Shown: positions 1-8,246 of the stretch, piece after piece
How the letters are laid out: each line of letters starts with the position of its first letter
Position numbering within the stretch: the first letter of the stretch is position 1
Source of the DNA: Clostridia bacterium
Lineage (GTDB): Bacteria > Bacillota > Clostridia > Monoglobales > Monoglobaceae
DNA: 15,543 nt
Reading direction: 5' to 3'
Assembly (NCBI GenBank): GCA_900769795.1
Contig: CAAGHZ010000077.1
Location: forward strand, 1-15,543
Program-made: the position numbers and the translations under genes
Notes under the pieces: generated by a model
Told to the model about the DNA's origin: nothing
The model's input: the letters and a program-made list of their open reading frames with translations, nothing else
Databases searched by the model: none

Positions 1-503
1 CACGCACCACGGTTTGGAATAACCTGTGATGAAAACAGCTTTTTACCTATCTTATCGAATTCCTGTGAGAAATAAACGCTTGGCGCACGAACGAGCTGAG
101 ACACGATAACACGCTCAGCACCGTTTATAATAAATGTACCGGACGGAGTCATAATGGGGAAGTCACCCATAAAGATTTCCTGCTCCTTAATTTCTCCGGT
201 CTCTTTATTGATAAGGCGAACCTTCACACGAAGCGGGGCTGCATAAGTTGCATCCCTCTCCTTGCATTCTTCAATATCATACTTGGGGTTATCATCAATG
301 CGATAATCAATAAACTCCAAGATAAGATTTCCGGCATAGTCCGTAATAGGCGATACGTCATGAAAAACCTCTTTGAGTCCCTCGTCCATAAACCAATTGT
401 ACGAGTTTGTCTGAATTTCAATCAGATTGGGCATCTCCAGAACCTCATTAATCTTGCCGTAACTCATACGAGTGTTCTTGCCCAGTTTCACAGGATGTAC
501 CAT
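1..503 (-). CDS. rpoB: RNA polymerase beta subunit, N-terminal part (partial)
   Basis: This is the catalytic beta subunit of RNA polymerase. The gene runs off the left edge, so only about 167 N-terminal residues are present. The product starts MVHPVKLGKNTRMSYGKI and carries typical beta-subunit N-terminal blocks: SYNWFMDEGLKEVF, SPITDYAGNLILEF, the MGDFPIMTPSGTFIINGAER block, and VSQLVRAPSVYF. The ATG at 503-501 is preceded by a GAGGTGAG ribosome binding site at about 513-520 on the minus strand. No other minus-strand gene lies directly upstream. The nearest upstream ribosomal gene, rplL, is about 8.7 kb away behind a terminator, so transcription must start locally, and a consensus promoter is found at 796-824. 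The identification is certain; the rest of the gene is not visible. Confidence 0.98.
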   Translation of the reverse strand, partial: MVHPVKLGKNTRMSYGKINEVLEMPNLIEIQTNSYNWFMDEGLKEVFHDVSPITDYAGNLILEFIDYRIDDNPKYDIEECKERDATYAAPLRVKVRLINKETGEIKEQEIFMGDFPIMTPSGTFIINGAERVIVSQLVRAPSVYFSQEFDKIGKKLFSSQVIPNRGA

Positions 504-534
504 AAAACCGCTCACCTCATTAAAATATTTTTTT

Positions 535-550
535 GGCGACATCTGTCGCC
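535..550 (-). promoter_or_regulatory. Inverted repeat in the rpoB leader
   Basis: This is a perfect 7-bp inverted repeat (GGCGACA-TC-TGTCGCC) about 15 bases upstream of the rpoB ribosome binding site. In the rpoB transcript it would form a GC-rich hairpin followed by an A-run, so it is not an intrinsic terminator in that direction. It could be a protein or RNA regulatory site, or a stabilising or processing hairpin. A second inverted repeat, TTGAC-N10-GTCAA, lies at 558-577. The function is unknown. Confidence 0.4.
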
Positions 551-795
551 CTGATAATTGACATTTTAATCCGTCAAGTCTCAGTTTTTTGCCTGATGTA
601 TATATCGACTCATCGCACCCTAAAAATAAACATATTGTAAATTTTATTCTCAGGCACTTGCTAAATCCTCAAAAATGTGTTAAAATGAATTTTGTCCTCG
701 CAAGGCAAAAATCGCGAATTTTAGCCGATTTGCGATAGTTTTTATTTTTCAAAACTGGAAAAATACGCAAAATATCGCACTATAAACAGACTATC

Positions 796-824
796 ATTAT
801 ATCATCTATTTGTCAAGATGTCAA
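796..824 (-). promoter_or_regulatory. Consensus sigma-A promoter for rpoB(C)
   Basis: Read on the minus strand, TTGACA (824-819) and TATAAT (801-796) are separated by exactly 17 bases, a perfect housekeeping promoter. Transcription would start near 789 and give a leader of about 285 nt before rpoB. The -35 box sits in a tandem 8-bp repeat (TGTCAAGA twice, 811-826 on the plus strand). The leader (504-789) is AT-rich and holds the 535-550 hairpin, a TTGAC/GTCAA inverted repeat at 558-577 and an imperfect inverted repeat around 711-737. I found no open reading frame with good signals in it. Confidence 0.85.
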
Positions 825-846
825 GAGAATTTTTACCCTAAATATA

Positions 847-852
847 TATAAT
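847..852 (+). promoter_or_regulatory. Possible -10 element for the SLH protein gene
   Basis: TATAAT lies 43 bases before the ATG at 896, but no convincing -35 box stands 16-18 bases upstream. TTGTCA at 810-815 is too far away. If it is used, the promoter may need an activator or another sigma factor. The gene is divergent from rpoB and shares this AT-rich intergenic stretch with it. Confidence 0.25.
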
Positions 853-895
853 TTTTTCAGTTAATTTGTTTAATTGTCAGAAAGGATATAACAAC

Positions 896-3508
896 ATGAA
901 ATTTACATCTTCCATTTACAGCACAAAATTGCTTGTATGCATACTTATAATTTCCACTGCATTTCTTCCTGTATCGGCTTTTGCAGATGTCCTCGGATAT
1001 AGGATTTCTACTTCTCAGGCAGAACTTGCACAGGGCACAACCCTTTACGCAAACACCTACGCAGATTCTACCGTCGGCAGACAGACAGAGCATTATGTCA
1101 CCTACTCTCCAAGCGCAGATGTTATGCCCGTACTTACAAACGGGTATTCGGTATACGGCAAGCGCACGCTGACATCAGCAAACGATATTCTTGATAAACT
1201 CGGATACAATACTGCAATGGGCGTAAACGCCGACTTCTTTTCTTTTCAGACAGGCGTACCTATGAGCAATACCATAATCGACGGCAAGGTTATCACAAAG
1301 GATGCCTCGTGGCTCTGGGGTATAGGCTTTAAAAAGGACGGCACTGCCTTTACTGCAAAATTTCCTATTACCACCACAATTACAACCGAAGACGGCTACT
1401 GCTTTACAGTAGAGTGTATCAATAAATATCGTCAACCCTATGCACTGTATCTCTTTACCGACGATTACGGAGACGAAACATACTCACCCGATTGGGGGCG
1501 CGATGTTGTCCTTGGCTCAGTCAGTGGTGATATAACCCTTGGCAGCAGTATTACCGCTGTTGTTGAGAGCAAAGATGATAACGACGGGTCAGTTCCCATC
1601 CCTGATGGCAAGATGGTGCTCAGCGTATCGGCAGGGGCTGCAGAGGAACTCAAATCAAAACTACTCTCCCTTGAGCCCGGAGCAAAGGTGACAATTACCA
1701 CTAAGGCAGCAGAAAGCGCTGATCTCTGGGACGATGCTGTCTGGGCGGTTGGTTGCACAGGAGGCAAACTCCTCACCGACGGAAAACTTGACCTTGAAGA
1801 CGAGTCAGCCGCACCTCGCACCGCCATCGGCATAAAGCCCGACGGCACTGTGATTTTCTACACAATAGACGGACGTCAGAGCGGTTATAGTTATGGTGCA
1901 AGAAAAGAAACCGTTGCAAAAAGGCTCCTTGAACTCGGTTGTACCGAGGCAGTCAACCTCGACGGTGGTGGTTCTACATCGCTTGGCGTAACTCTGCCGG
2001 GTACCACAGACTTTAAAGTGATCAACTCTCCCTCAGAGGGTAGCCTCAGAAATTGCGCAAACTTTTTCTTCTTATTAAAATTAGTAGAGCCAACAGGCAT
2101 CCCCTACAAACTTGTCCTTGACAACTATGGTACAAAACTTTTGTCAGGCGCATCTGTTGATATTAAAGCAACCTACGCCTACGATACTTCTTATGGTCCC
2201 GCACAAATGCCGGATAATATAGAATATTATATAGAAAACGACGCCGACACCCCCGAGGGCACAGGCAGCAATACACATATTACCTCTGCAGGCCTTTTGA
2301 CAGTCCATGGCAACGGGGATGTGTATGTTTCAGCAAGAGGCGGAGAAGCAGAGGGTACAACTATGGTTACCTCCATCACAACCCCAGACGAAATCCGCAT
2401 ATACAACGCAGATGCAGGCTATTATATTAACGAACTTGTTATGGAACCCGGCTCAATCGTTAATCTTGCGGCAGAGAGTTATTGGTATGGAGACAAACTT
2501 ATCTCCGACAACTCATGCTACAGATGGACTATTGTCAGCGACGATGCATCGGTTGGCAAAATTGATTCAAACGGCGTCTTCCATGCCTCCTCAACAAGCG
2601 ATGCCACAGGAATTCTCGCTGTCAGCGCAGGGACATGTGCAGTAGAAATACCCATTATAATAAGAGAGGGTGGTGACTTCCCTGAAGAAGGCGAGCCACC
2701 TGTTATCGATGCCGAAATTTATCTCGGCAAGCTAAGAGGCTATGTTATTGCCCGAAATCTGACAAATAACGATATAACTGTCACCGCAGACGGCAAGAGG
2801 ATAGACTTTGACTTTAACGAAAAAACAGGGAAAATCAGTTTTAACCTTGATGATAAATACTCCCGTGTGGGAATTTTCGCAACCGACGAGAATGGTTTAT
2901 CCTCTATGAAGTTTTTTGACAACGGAAGCATAGATACTCTTGATAACCGCTTCCCCGATACAAAAGGGCATTGGGCAAGCAGTTATATATCCTACCTTGC
3001 AGAACTTAAAGTTGTAAACGGCAGTCTGGAAGATGGCGGTACCGTACTCTTTAAACCGGGAAACAATATGACAAGGACAGAGTTTGCCATTATGCTTTGC
3101 AACTACCTTGGTATTGATGCAGAGGATTATGCCGATGTAAAACTGCCCTTTACGGATAACAGGGATATACCATGGTGGGCAGAGAACAATATCAAAGCCA
3201 TATACAGCCTTGGGATAATGAAAGGGCAACTTAACGAATACGGCGTAGCATTTAACCCGTCGGCAAATATAAACCGAATGGAGTTTGCTATATCCCTTGG
3301 CAGACTTCTGCCCGAGGGGCTATCCTCAGAACCTGTCGACGCCGTTGACGCAGATGAAATTCCATTCTGGGCACAGGAGAGTATGAGAGTGATTGTCACT
3401 CAGGGAATCATGAGCGGATACCCCGACGGCTCGCTCCTCCCTGCCCAAAGTGTAACAAGGGCAGAGGCCGTAAAAATGCTCTTTAACATCTTTGGCGCCG
3501 GAAAATAG
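896..3508 (+). CDS. Exported phosphodiester glycosidase-like (NAGPA/DUF2233) protein with three SLH domains
   Basis: This is a predicted cell-surface protein of 870 residues. Residues 1-30 form a signal peptide with a basic start, a hydrophobic core and a cleavage site after VSAFA. A phosphodiester glycosidase-like domain spans roughly 60-390, with GVNADFF (about 109), GCTGGKLL (about 284), a PRTAIGIKPDG block and the signature NLDGGGSTS (DGGGS at about 356). Residues of about 400-600 look like bacterial Ig-like repeats. Three SLH domains end the protein: FPDTKGHW (about 686), LPFTDNRDIPWW (about 750) and a third from about 815. SLH triplets normally anchor proteins to pyruvylated secondary wall polymer. 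The family acts on sugar-phosphodiester linkages; the substrate here is unknown. ATG 896 is preferred over the upstream ATG 866, because AGAAAGGA lies 9 bases before it and the signal peptide then starts cleanly. A terminator follows directly. Confidence 0.9.
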   Translation: MKFTSSIYSTKLLVCILIISTAFLPVSAFADVLGYRISTSQAELAQGTTLYANTYADSTVGRQTEHYVTYSPSADVMPVLTNGYSVYGKRTLTSANDILDKLGYNTAMGVNADFFSFQTGVPMSNTIIDGKVITKDASWLWGIGFKKDGTAFTAKFPITTTITTEDGYCFTVECINKYRQPYALYLFTDDYGDETYSPDWGRDVVLGSVSGDITLGSSITAVVESKDDNDGSVPIPDGKMVLSVSAGAAEELKSKLLSLEPGAKVTITTKAAESADLWDDAVWAVGCTGGKLLTDGKLDLEDESAAPRTAIGIKPDGTVIFYTIDGRQSGYSYGARKETVAKRLLELGCTEAVNLDGGGSTSLGVTLPGTTDFKVINSPSEGSLRNCANFFFLLKLVEPTGIPYKLVLDNYGTKLLSGASVDIKATYAYDTSYGPAQMPDNIEYYIENDADTPEGTGSNTHITSAGLLTVHGNGDVYVSARGGEAEGTTMVTSITTPDEIRIYNADAGYYINELVMEPGSIVNLAAESYWYGDKLISDNSCYRWTIVSDDASVGKIDSNGVFHASSTSDATGILAVSAGTCAVEIPIIIREGGDFPEEGEPPVIDAEIYLGKLRGYVIARNLTNNDITVTADGKRIDFDFNEKTGKISFNLDDKYSRVGIFATDENGLSSMKFFDNGSIDTLDNRFPDTKGHWASSYISYLAELKVVNGSLEDGGTVLFKPGNNMTRTEFAIMLCNYLGIDAEDYADVKLPFTDNRDIPWWAENNIKAIYSLGIMKGQLNEYGVAFNPSANINRMEFAISLGRLLPEGLSSEPVDAVDADEIPFWAQESMRVIVTQGIMSGYPDGSLLPAQSVTRAEAVKMLFNIFGAGK

Positions 3509-3517
3509 AGAATAGTA

Positions 3518-3557
3518 AAAGCCTTGTTTCGCAATGCGAAACAAGGCTTTGTTTTTA
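3518..3557 (+). terminator. Intrinsic terminator after the SLH protein gene
   Basis: GCCTTGTTTCGCA (3521-3533) is a perfect inverted repeat with 3535-3547, extended by AAA/TTT pairs, and is followed by a T-rich tract. It begins 9 bases after the stop codon and separates this gene from the ctsR promoter. Confidence 0.9.
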
Positions 3558-3580
3558 ATAAAAACTTTTTCAAAAAACTA

Positions 3581-3608
3581 TTGACATTTTTAAAATCCGT
3601 GCTATAAT
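3581..3608 (+). promoter_or_regulatory. Sigma-A promoter of the ctsR operon
   Basis: TTGACA (3581-3586) and TATAAT (3603-3608) have a 16-base spacer. The expected start site near 3615 lies just before the CtsR operator. The match to consensus implies strong expression when CtsR is released. Confidence 0.92.
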
Positions 3609-3617
3609 AAAATTAAA

Positions 3618-3640
3618 GGTCAAAGAAAGTCAAAGTCAAA
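3618..3640 (+). promoter_or_regulatory. CtsR operator (direct heptad repeat)
   Basis: GGTCAAA (3618-3624), a 3-base spacer and AGTCAAA (3628-3634) match the CtsR box, a direct repeat of GGTCAAA separated by three bases. A further partial heptad, GTCAAA (3635-3640), follows without a spacer. The site lies just downstream of the -10 box over the predicted transcript start, where bound CtsR would block the polymerase. This shows autoregulation of the operon. Confidence 0.93.
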
Positions 3641-3674
3641 TTTTGATATTTCTTGTAGAAGGAAGTGATACAAA

Positions 3675-4121
3675 ATGAAACTGAGCAACCTTATAGAAGA
3701 ATTTATAAAAGGGATGATATCCGAAGAAGATGGCGCAATCGAGCTTAAGCGAAACGAACTTGCCAGCCACTTTGGATGCGTCCCCTCACAGATTAACTAT
3801 GTTATATCAACAAGATTTTCGCCCGAGCGTGGCTACATCGTAGAGAGCAGACGAGGCGGCGGCGGATATATCAAGATTACGAGAGTAATGCCAAAGGCAG
3901 GCAACCGTATGATGCATATTGTCAATGCAATCGGAAGCTACTTATCCTACTCCGATGCGGCAGCGATAATCCAAAATTGTTTTGACTATGATTTAATTAC
4001 GCAAAACGAGGCAAAACTTATACTTGCAGCCATTAACGAAAAGACAATCCCCTTAAAACACCCCGAGCAGGAATACCTCAGGGCAGGGCTTGTCAAAAAT
4101 ATGCTTATAACTCTTGCTTAG
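3675..4121 (+). CDS. ctsR: Transcriptional repressor of class III stress genes
   Basis: CtsR is a dimeric winged-helix repressor that binds tandem heptads upstream of clp genes and lets go under heat or protein stress. At 148 residues it is close to the usual family length. The DNA-binding half includes HFGCVPSQINYVISTRFSPERGYIVESRRGGGGYIKI (about residues 32-68), with the glycine-rich wing characteristic of CtsR. The C-terminal half (about 75-148) is the helical dimerisation and McsA/ClpC-response region. The ribosome binding site GAAGGAAGTG lies about 8 bases before the ATG. It is the first gene of a four-gene operon, and its own operator sits directly upstream. Confidence 0.97.
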   Translation: MKLSNLIEEFIKGMISEEDGAIELKRNELASHFGCVPSQINYVISTRFSPERGYIVESRRGGGGYIKITRVMPKAGNRMMHIVNAIGSYLSYSDAAAIIQNCFDYDLITQNEAKLILAAINEKTIPLKHPEQEYLRAGLVKNMLITLA

Positions 4122-4148
4122 ATCTTATAAAGAAAGGACTGATTATAT

Positions 4149-4670
4149 ATGAAGTGTCAAAAATGCGGAAAGAGGGAAGCATCCGCTCATATCACCAAAA
4201 TAGTCAACGGATACAAAGAAGAAATGCACCTGTGCTCTGATTGTGCATCTTCTTCCCCCGAATATAAAGAAATGAAGTCAGGTATGAACTTTGGCATAAG
4301 CGACTTTTTGACAGGTATGTTTACAGGCGGCAAGCAGACCGCTATCAACGGAGAAAGAGAGACCGGCGCCTGTCCCACCTGCCATATGTCATATGAAGAA
4401 TTCTTGAAACACGGTAAACTCGGTTGCGGCGATTGCTACGCAGCATTCAACACAAAAATCCGTCGCCCTCTCAAACAGATACATGGCACGTTTGAGCATA
4501 TCGGCAAAGTACCAAGGCGCGGTGGAGATAGTCTTATGATAGGCAAAAAGATTTCATCGCTTGAAGCCGAAATGAATGACGCAGTTGAGCGCCAGGATTT
4601 TGAAACCGCCGCAAAACTTCGCGATGAAATAAGGGCATTGAAATCAGGTATTAAAGGCGAGGAGGTGTAA
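4149..4670 (+). CDS. mcsA: McsA, zinc-finger activator of the McsB arginine kinase
   Basis: McsA is the adaptor/activator of the protein arginine kinase McsB. The product has 173 residues. It carries CxxC pairs at the N-terminus (CQKC and CSDC, residues 3-31) and a second set in the middle (CPTC and CGDC, about 75-98), expected to bind zinc. A C-terminal UVR domain (about 135-165, LEAEMNDAVERQDFETAAKLRDE) matches the UVR motif of the co-encoded ClpC. A ribosome binding site (AAAGGA) lies about 10 bases upstream. mcsA follows ctsR by 27 bases and precedes mcsB by two, so co-transcription and probably coupled translation are expected. Confidence 0.95.
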   Translation: MKCQKCGKREASAHITKIVNGYKEEMHLCSDCASSSPEYKEMKSGMNFGISDFLTGMFTGGKQTAINGERETGACPTCHMSYEEFLKHGKLGCGDCYAAFNTKIRRPLKQIHGTFEHIGKVPRRGGDSLMIGKKISSLEAEMNDAVERQDFETAAKLRDEIRALKSGIKGEEV

Positions 4671-4672
4671 CT

Positions 4673-5677
4673 ATGTGGTACACAGAATGCGGAAAAGACA
4701 GCGATGTCGTTTTGTCAAGTCGTGTGCGACTTGCACGAAACATAAAGGGAATCCCCTTCCCACGAAGGGCAACAGATACGCAGCAACAACAAGTCATTGA
4801 CATGTTCAAAAACTCTGTATCAGACAGCGACATTAAGCTGAACTACATCGACATAAATTCTATGAAGGATTACGAACGTCAGGCAATCACCGAGTGCCAC
4901 CTTATAAGCCCGCAAATGATGAACAACGACGTAAAAAGAGGCGTGCTTCTCAGTGATGACAGTTCTGTCAGCGTGATGATAAACGAAGAGGACCATCTGC
5001 GTATACAGTGTATGGCACCCGGTTTTAATCTTTCAAAGTGTTTTGAAGTTGCCAACATAATTGACGATACTATGGAAGACACCATCGACTTCGCCTTCGA
5101 CGATCAGTTTGGCTACCTTACTTGTTGTCCCACAAACGTAGGTACAGGTATGAGGGCCTCGGTTATGATGCATTTGCCTGCACTTACCATCAGTGGCGGA
5201 ATCAACAGCGTTATAGACTCCCTCGGTCAACTCGGTATGACTGTGCGTGGCATCTTTGGCGAGGGATCAAAATCCGCCGGTGATATTTATCAGGTTTCAA
5301 ACCAAACCACCCTTGGAGAAACCGAAGAAAATATAATAGAGAGGTTTGAGCAGATAATTACTGACGTGATAAGCAAAGAGAAGGAACTTCGCACAAGGAT
5401 TTATACCTCGGATAAATACCGCATTGAAGATAAACTTCTGCGCTCCCTTGGCGAACTTACCCATGCAGTCATTCTCTCCTCCTCTGAGGCTATGAACCGT
5501 CTGTCTGATGTTCGCTTTGCAATTGAACTTGGCATAGTGAAGAATATTGACCTTGAAAAAATAAACACCGCCATGTATGCTATTCTGCCTGCAAATATTA
5601 TTAAAAACCACAATCTTACGGACCCGACAGACAGAGACCTGAAGCGTGCAGAAATAATAAAAGAAATTCTGCTTTAA
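4673..5677 (+). CDS. mcsB: McsB, protein arginine kinase
   Basis: McsB phosphorylates arginine residues, which tags proteins for the ClpC-ClpP protease and inactivates CtsR. The 334-residue product belongs to the phosphagen-kinase fold. The N-terminal SSRVRLARN block (residues 15-23) supplies nucleotide-binding arginines, CPTNVGTGMRASV (about 151-163) and EGSKSAGDIYQVSNQ (about 197-211) are catalytic-domain blocks, and RDLKRA at about 321-326 matches the RDxxRA motif that recognises phosphoarginine for allosteric control. It lacks the large N-terminal domain of creatine or arginine kinases, as expected for McsB. The start is two bases after the mcsA stop, with GAGGAGGTG inside the end of mcsA as ribosome binding site. 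Confidence 0.97.
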   Translation: MWYTECGKDSDVVLSSRVRLARNIKGIPFPRRATDTQQQQVIDMFKNSVSDSDIKLNYIDINSMKDYERQAITECHLISPQMMNNDVKRGVLLSDDSSVSVMINEEDHLRIQCMAPGFNLSKCFEVANIIDDTMEDTIDFAFDDQFGYLTCCPTNVGTGMRASVMMHLPALTISGGINSVIDSLGQLGMTVRGIFGEGSKSAGDIYQVSNQTTLGETEENIIERFEQIITDVISKEKELRTRIYTSDKYRIEDKLLRSLGELTHAVILSSSEAMNRLSDVRFAIELGIVKNIDLEKINTAMYAILPANIIKNHNLTDPTDRDLKRAEIIKEILL

Positions 5678-5718
5678 TTTGAAACTACACCATATATACT
5701 ACAGAAAGGAAGAATTAT

Positions 5719-8172
5719 ATGTTTGAAGATAAATTGACCGAAAAAGCAAAAGAAGCCCTGAACTTTGCCGCAGAGTCAGCACTTGAAATGGGACAGAGTT
5801 ATGTCGGCACAGAGCATATTCTCGTTGGGCTTGTCCGCGAAGGCGAAGGTGTTGCCGGCAAGATACTTGAGGCAAACAGCGTTACAGATGACGCGATATT
5901 TGAAAAAATCAACGCCCTTATCGGAATCAAAAACCCCATAGAAGGGATAAAACCCGAGGCAACCCCAAGAACAAAGAGGGTTTTACAAAACAGTTATATA
6001 GAGGCACGAAGACTTGGCCACAACTATGTTGGCACAGAACATCTGCTGATTGCAACTCTGAGAGAAAGCGAGAGTATCGCCGTAAAAGTTCTGCTTGAAC
6101 TTGGAATCTCTCCTCAGAAACTATACAGTGACATTATGAATCTTCTAAACGACAACGGAAATCTAAACAGCGACGAATCAGCCGACGGATTTGCTCCTGA
6201 CAAAAAAAGCGGAAAGTCCAACGTACCAACCCTGATGAAATTTGGCAGGGATTTAACCAAGATGGCAAAGGAAGAAAAACTTGACCCGGTGATTGGCAGA
6301 GACGACGCAATCGAGCGTGTTGTACAGATACTCAGCCGTCGTACAAAGAACAACCCCTGCCTTATAGGCGAACCGGGCGTCGGCAAAACCGCAGTTGCAG
6401 AAGGCCTTGCGCAGAAAATTATTTCCGGCGCTGTGCCCGAAATCTTAAAAGACAAAAAAGTAATTACGCTTGATATGTCATCAATGATTGCGGGTGCAAA
6501 ATACAGAGGTGAGTTTGAAGAAAGACTCAAAGCCGCTATGGAAGAGATACACAAAGCAGGCAATATAATTCTCTTTATCGACGAGCTCCACACTATAATC
6601 GGTGCAGGCGCAGCAGAAGGTGCAATAGACGCAGCAAACATTTTAAAACCCGCTCTTGCCCGTGGCGAAATTCAGGTAATAGGTGCAACAACCCTCGAAG
6701 AATATCGCAAGTATGTAGAAAAAGACGCCGCCCTTGAGAGACGTTTTCAGCCGATTACACTTGGCGAGCCAACCGCCGAGGAGAGTATTCAAATCCTCAA
6801 AGGAATTCGCGACAAGTACGAAGCCCACCACAGAGTAAAAATAACCGACAAGGCAATCGAAGCTGCTGTAAATATGTCAATCCGCTATATTTCTGACAGG
6901 TTTTTGCCGGACAAGGCAATCGACCTTGTTGATGAGGCGGCATCAAGAATTCGCATAAAGACCCTCACAGCACCACCAAATGTAAAAGACCTCGAGGACA
7001 AAATCGCTACACTTCGCAAAGAAAAAGAAGCAGCAATCACAGTACAGGATTACGAAAAAGCCGCTACCCTACGTGATGAAGAGAAGGCCCTCTCTGACGA
7101 ACTCGCCTCAACAAAAGATAATTGGGAGAAAGACAACAATACAAAAGAGTCAGTCGTTACAGAGAACGAAATTGCCGACATTATTTCTATGTGGACCGGC
7201 GTACCTGTAAAATCTATCGAGGAGACCGAAAGTGAAAGACTTTTAAAACTTGAAGAAATCCTTCACAACAGAGTTGTGGGACAATCAGAGGCAGTTGCCG
7301 CTGTATCAAAGGCAATCCGTCGTGGCAGAGTTGGTCTTAAAGACCCCAAACGTCCGATTGGCTCCTTTATCTTCCTTGGTCCGACAGGTGTCGGCAAGAC
7401 CGAACTTTCCAAAGCACTTGCAGAGGCAATGTTTGGCGATGAGGAGTCAATAATCCGCATTGATATGTCAGAGTATATGGAAAAGCACACCGTCTCACGT
7501 CTTGTCGGCTCACCTCCCGGATATGTAGGTTACGAAGAGGGCGGTCAACTTACCGAAAAGGTACGCAGAAAGCCCTACTCGGTTGTTCTCTTCGATGAGA
7601 TCGAGAAAGCACATCCTGATGTATTCAACATACTTCTGCAAATTTTAGAAGATGGAATCCTGACGGATTCTCAGGGCAGACGCGTTGACTTTCGCAACAC
7701 TGTTGTTATTATGACTTCAAACCTCGGTGCAAGAAAAATTACCGACAGAAAAAGTCTTGGTTTTTCCGCAATAGAAACAAATGTCGAAAGGGACTACGAG
7801 CAAATTAAATCCGACGTTATGGGAGAAGTTAAGCAGGCATTCAGACCCGAATTCCTAAACAGAATTGACGAACTTATCGTCTTCCATCAGCTCGGCACCG
7901 ACGACATTAAATCTATTGCCGAAAAAATGTTGATTCAACTCAAAAACAGACTCCTGAGCAACAATATAACCGCTACATTTACAGATGAGGCTATATCAGG
8001 AATCGCAGCAGAAGGCTTCGACCCTGTCTATGGCGCAAGGCCACTGAGACGAGTAATCCAAAACGGTATCGAAGATATGATTGCCGAAAAAATGCTTGAC
8101 GGAACAGTGGGCGAGGGTGATACAATTAAAATCGACTTTGCAGACGGAAAGTTTTCTTGCGAAAAAGCATAA
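5719..8172 (+). CDS. clpC: ATP-dependent Clp protease ATP-binding subunit ClpC
   Basis: ClpC is the AAA+ unfoldase that feeds phosphoarginine-marked or adaptor-delivered proteins to ClpP. The 817-residue product has the full architecture. Two Clp-N repeats span residues 1-145 (FEDKLTEKAKEALNFA and a second from about 78). AAA-1 has Walker A GEPGVGKT (about 217) and Walker B ILFIDELH (about 284). A UVR motif lies in the middle domain (about 428-457, DYEKAATLRDEEKAL). AAA-2 has Walker A GPTGVGKTE (about 554) and Walker B VVLFDEIEKAH (about 622). The D2-small domain ends with GARPLRR. The middle domain plus UVR distinguishes it from ClpB and ClpA. AAAGGAAG precedes the ATG. It is the last gene of the CtsR operon; radA, which often follows in related operons, is absent and a terminator comes next. 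Confidence 0.97.
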   Translation: MFEDKLTEKAKEALNFAAESALEMGQSYVGTEHILVGLVREGEGVAGKILEANSVTDDAIFEKINALIGIKNPIEGIKPEATPRTKRVLQNSYIEARRLGHNYVGTEHLLIATLRESESIAVKVLLELGISPQKLYSDIMNLLNDNGNLNSDESADGFAPDKKSGKSNVPTLMKFGRDLTKMAKEEKLDPVIGRDDAIERVVQILSRRTKNNPCLIGEPGVGKTAVAEGLAQKIISGAVPEILKDKKVITLDMSSMIAGAKYRGEFEERLKAAMEEIHKAGNIILFIDELHTIIGAGAAEGAIDAANILKPALARGEIQVIGATTLEEYRKYVEKDAALERRFQPITLGEPTAEESIQILKGIRDKYEAHHRVKITDKAIEAAVNMSIRYISDRFLPDKAIDLVDEAASRIRIKTLTAPPNVKDLEDKIATLRKEKEAAITVQDYEKAATLRDEEKALSDELASTKDNWEKDNNTKESVVTENEIADIISMWTGVPVKSIEETESERLLKLEEILHNRVVGQSEAVAAVSKAIRRGRVGLKDPKRPIGSFIFLGPTGVGKTELSKALAEAMFGDEESIIRIDMSEYMEKHTVSRLVGSPPGYVGYEEGGQLTEKVRRKPYSVVLFDEIEKAHPDVFNILLQILEDGILTDSQGRRVDFRNTVVIMTSNLGARKITDRKSLGFSAIETNVERDYEQIKSDVMGEVKQAFRPEFLNRIDELIVFHQLGTDDIKSIAEKMLIQLKNRLLSNNITATFTDEAISGIAAEGFDPVYGARPLRRVIQNGIEDMIAEKMLDGTVGEGDTIKIDFADGKFSCEKA

Positions 8173-8176
8173 AATC

Positions 8177-8210
8177 AAGAGGGAGAACACTATGTTCTCC
8201 CTCTTTTGTT
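8177..8210 (+). terminator. Intrinsic terminator of the ctsR-clpC operon
   Basis: AAGAGGGAGAACA (8177-8189) pairs perfectly with 8193-8205 across a 3-base loop and is followed by a T-rich end. It starts 5 bases after the clpC stop codon. The mtnN -35 box begins within two bases of its end. Confidence 0.92.
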
Positions 8211-8211
8211 A

Positions 8212-8240
8212 TTGACACAACCATTCAAATAGTTTAGAAT
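8212..8240 (+). promoter_or_regulatory. Sigma-A promoter of mtnN
   Basis: TTGACA (8212-8217) and TAGAAT (8235-8240) have a 17-base spacer. The predicted start near 8247 gives a leader of about 205 nt before the mtnN ATG, much longer than needed for simple expression. Confidence 0.85.
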
Positions 8241-8246
8241 AATCAT

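Noticed and set aside
1465..1848. 127-codon minus-strand reading frame inside the SLH protein gene
   Set aside because: Low-complexity Ser-rich shadow of the plus-strand glycosidase domain.
6114..6641. 175-codon minus-strand reading frame inside clpC
   Set aside because: Antisense shadow of a conserved AAA+ coding region, with a Ser/Ile/Pro-rich composition and no ribosome binding site.
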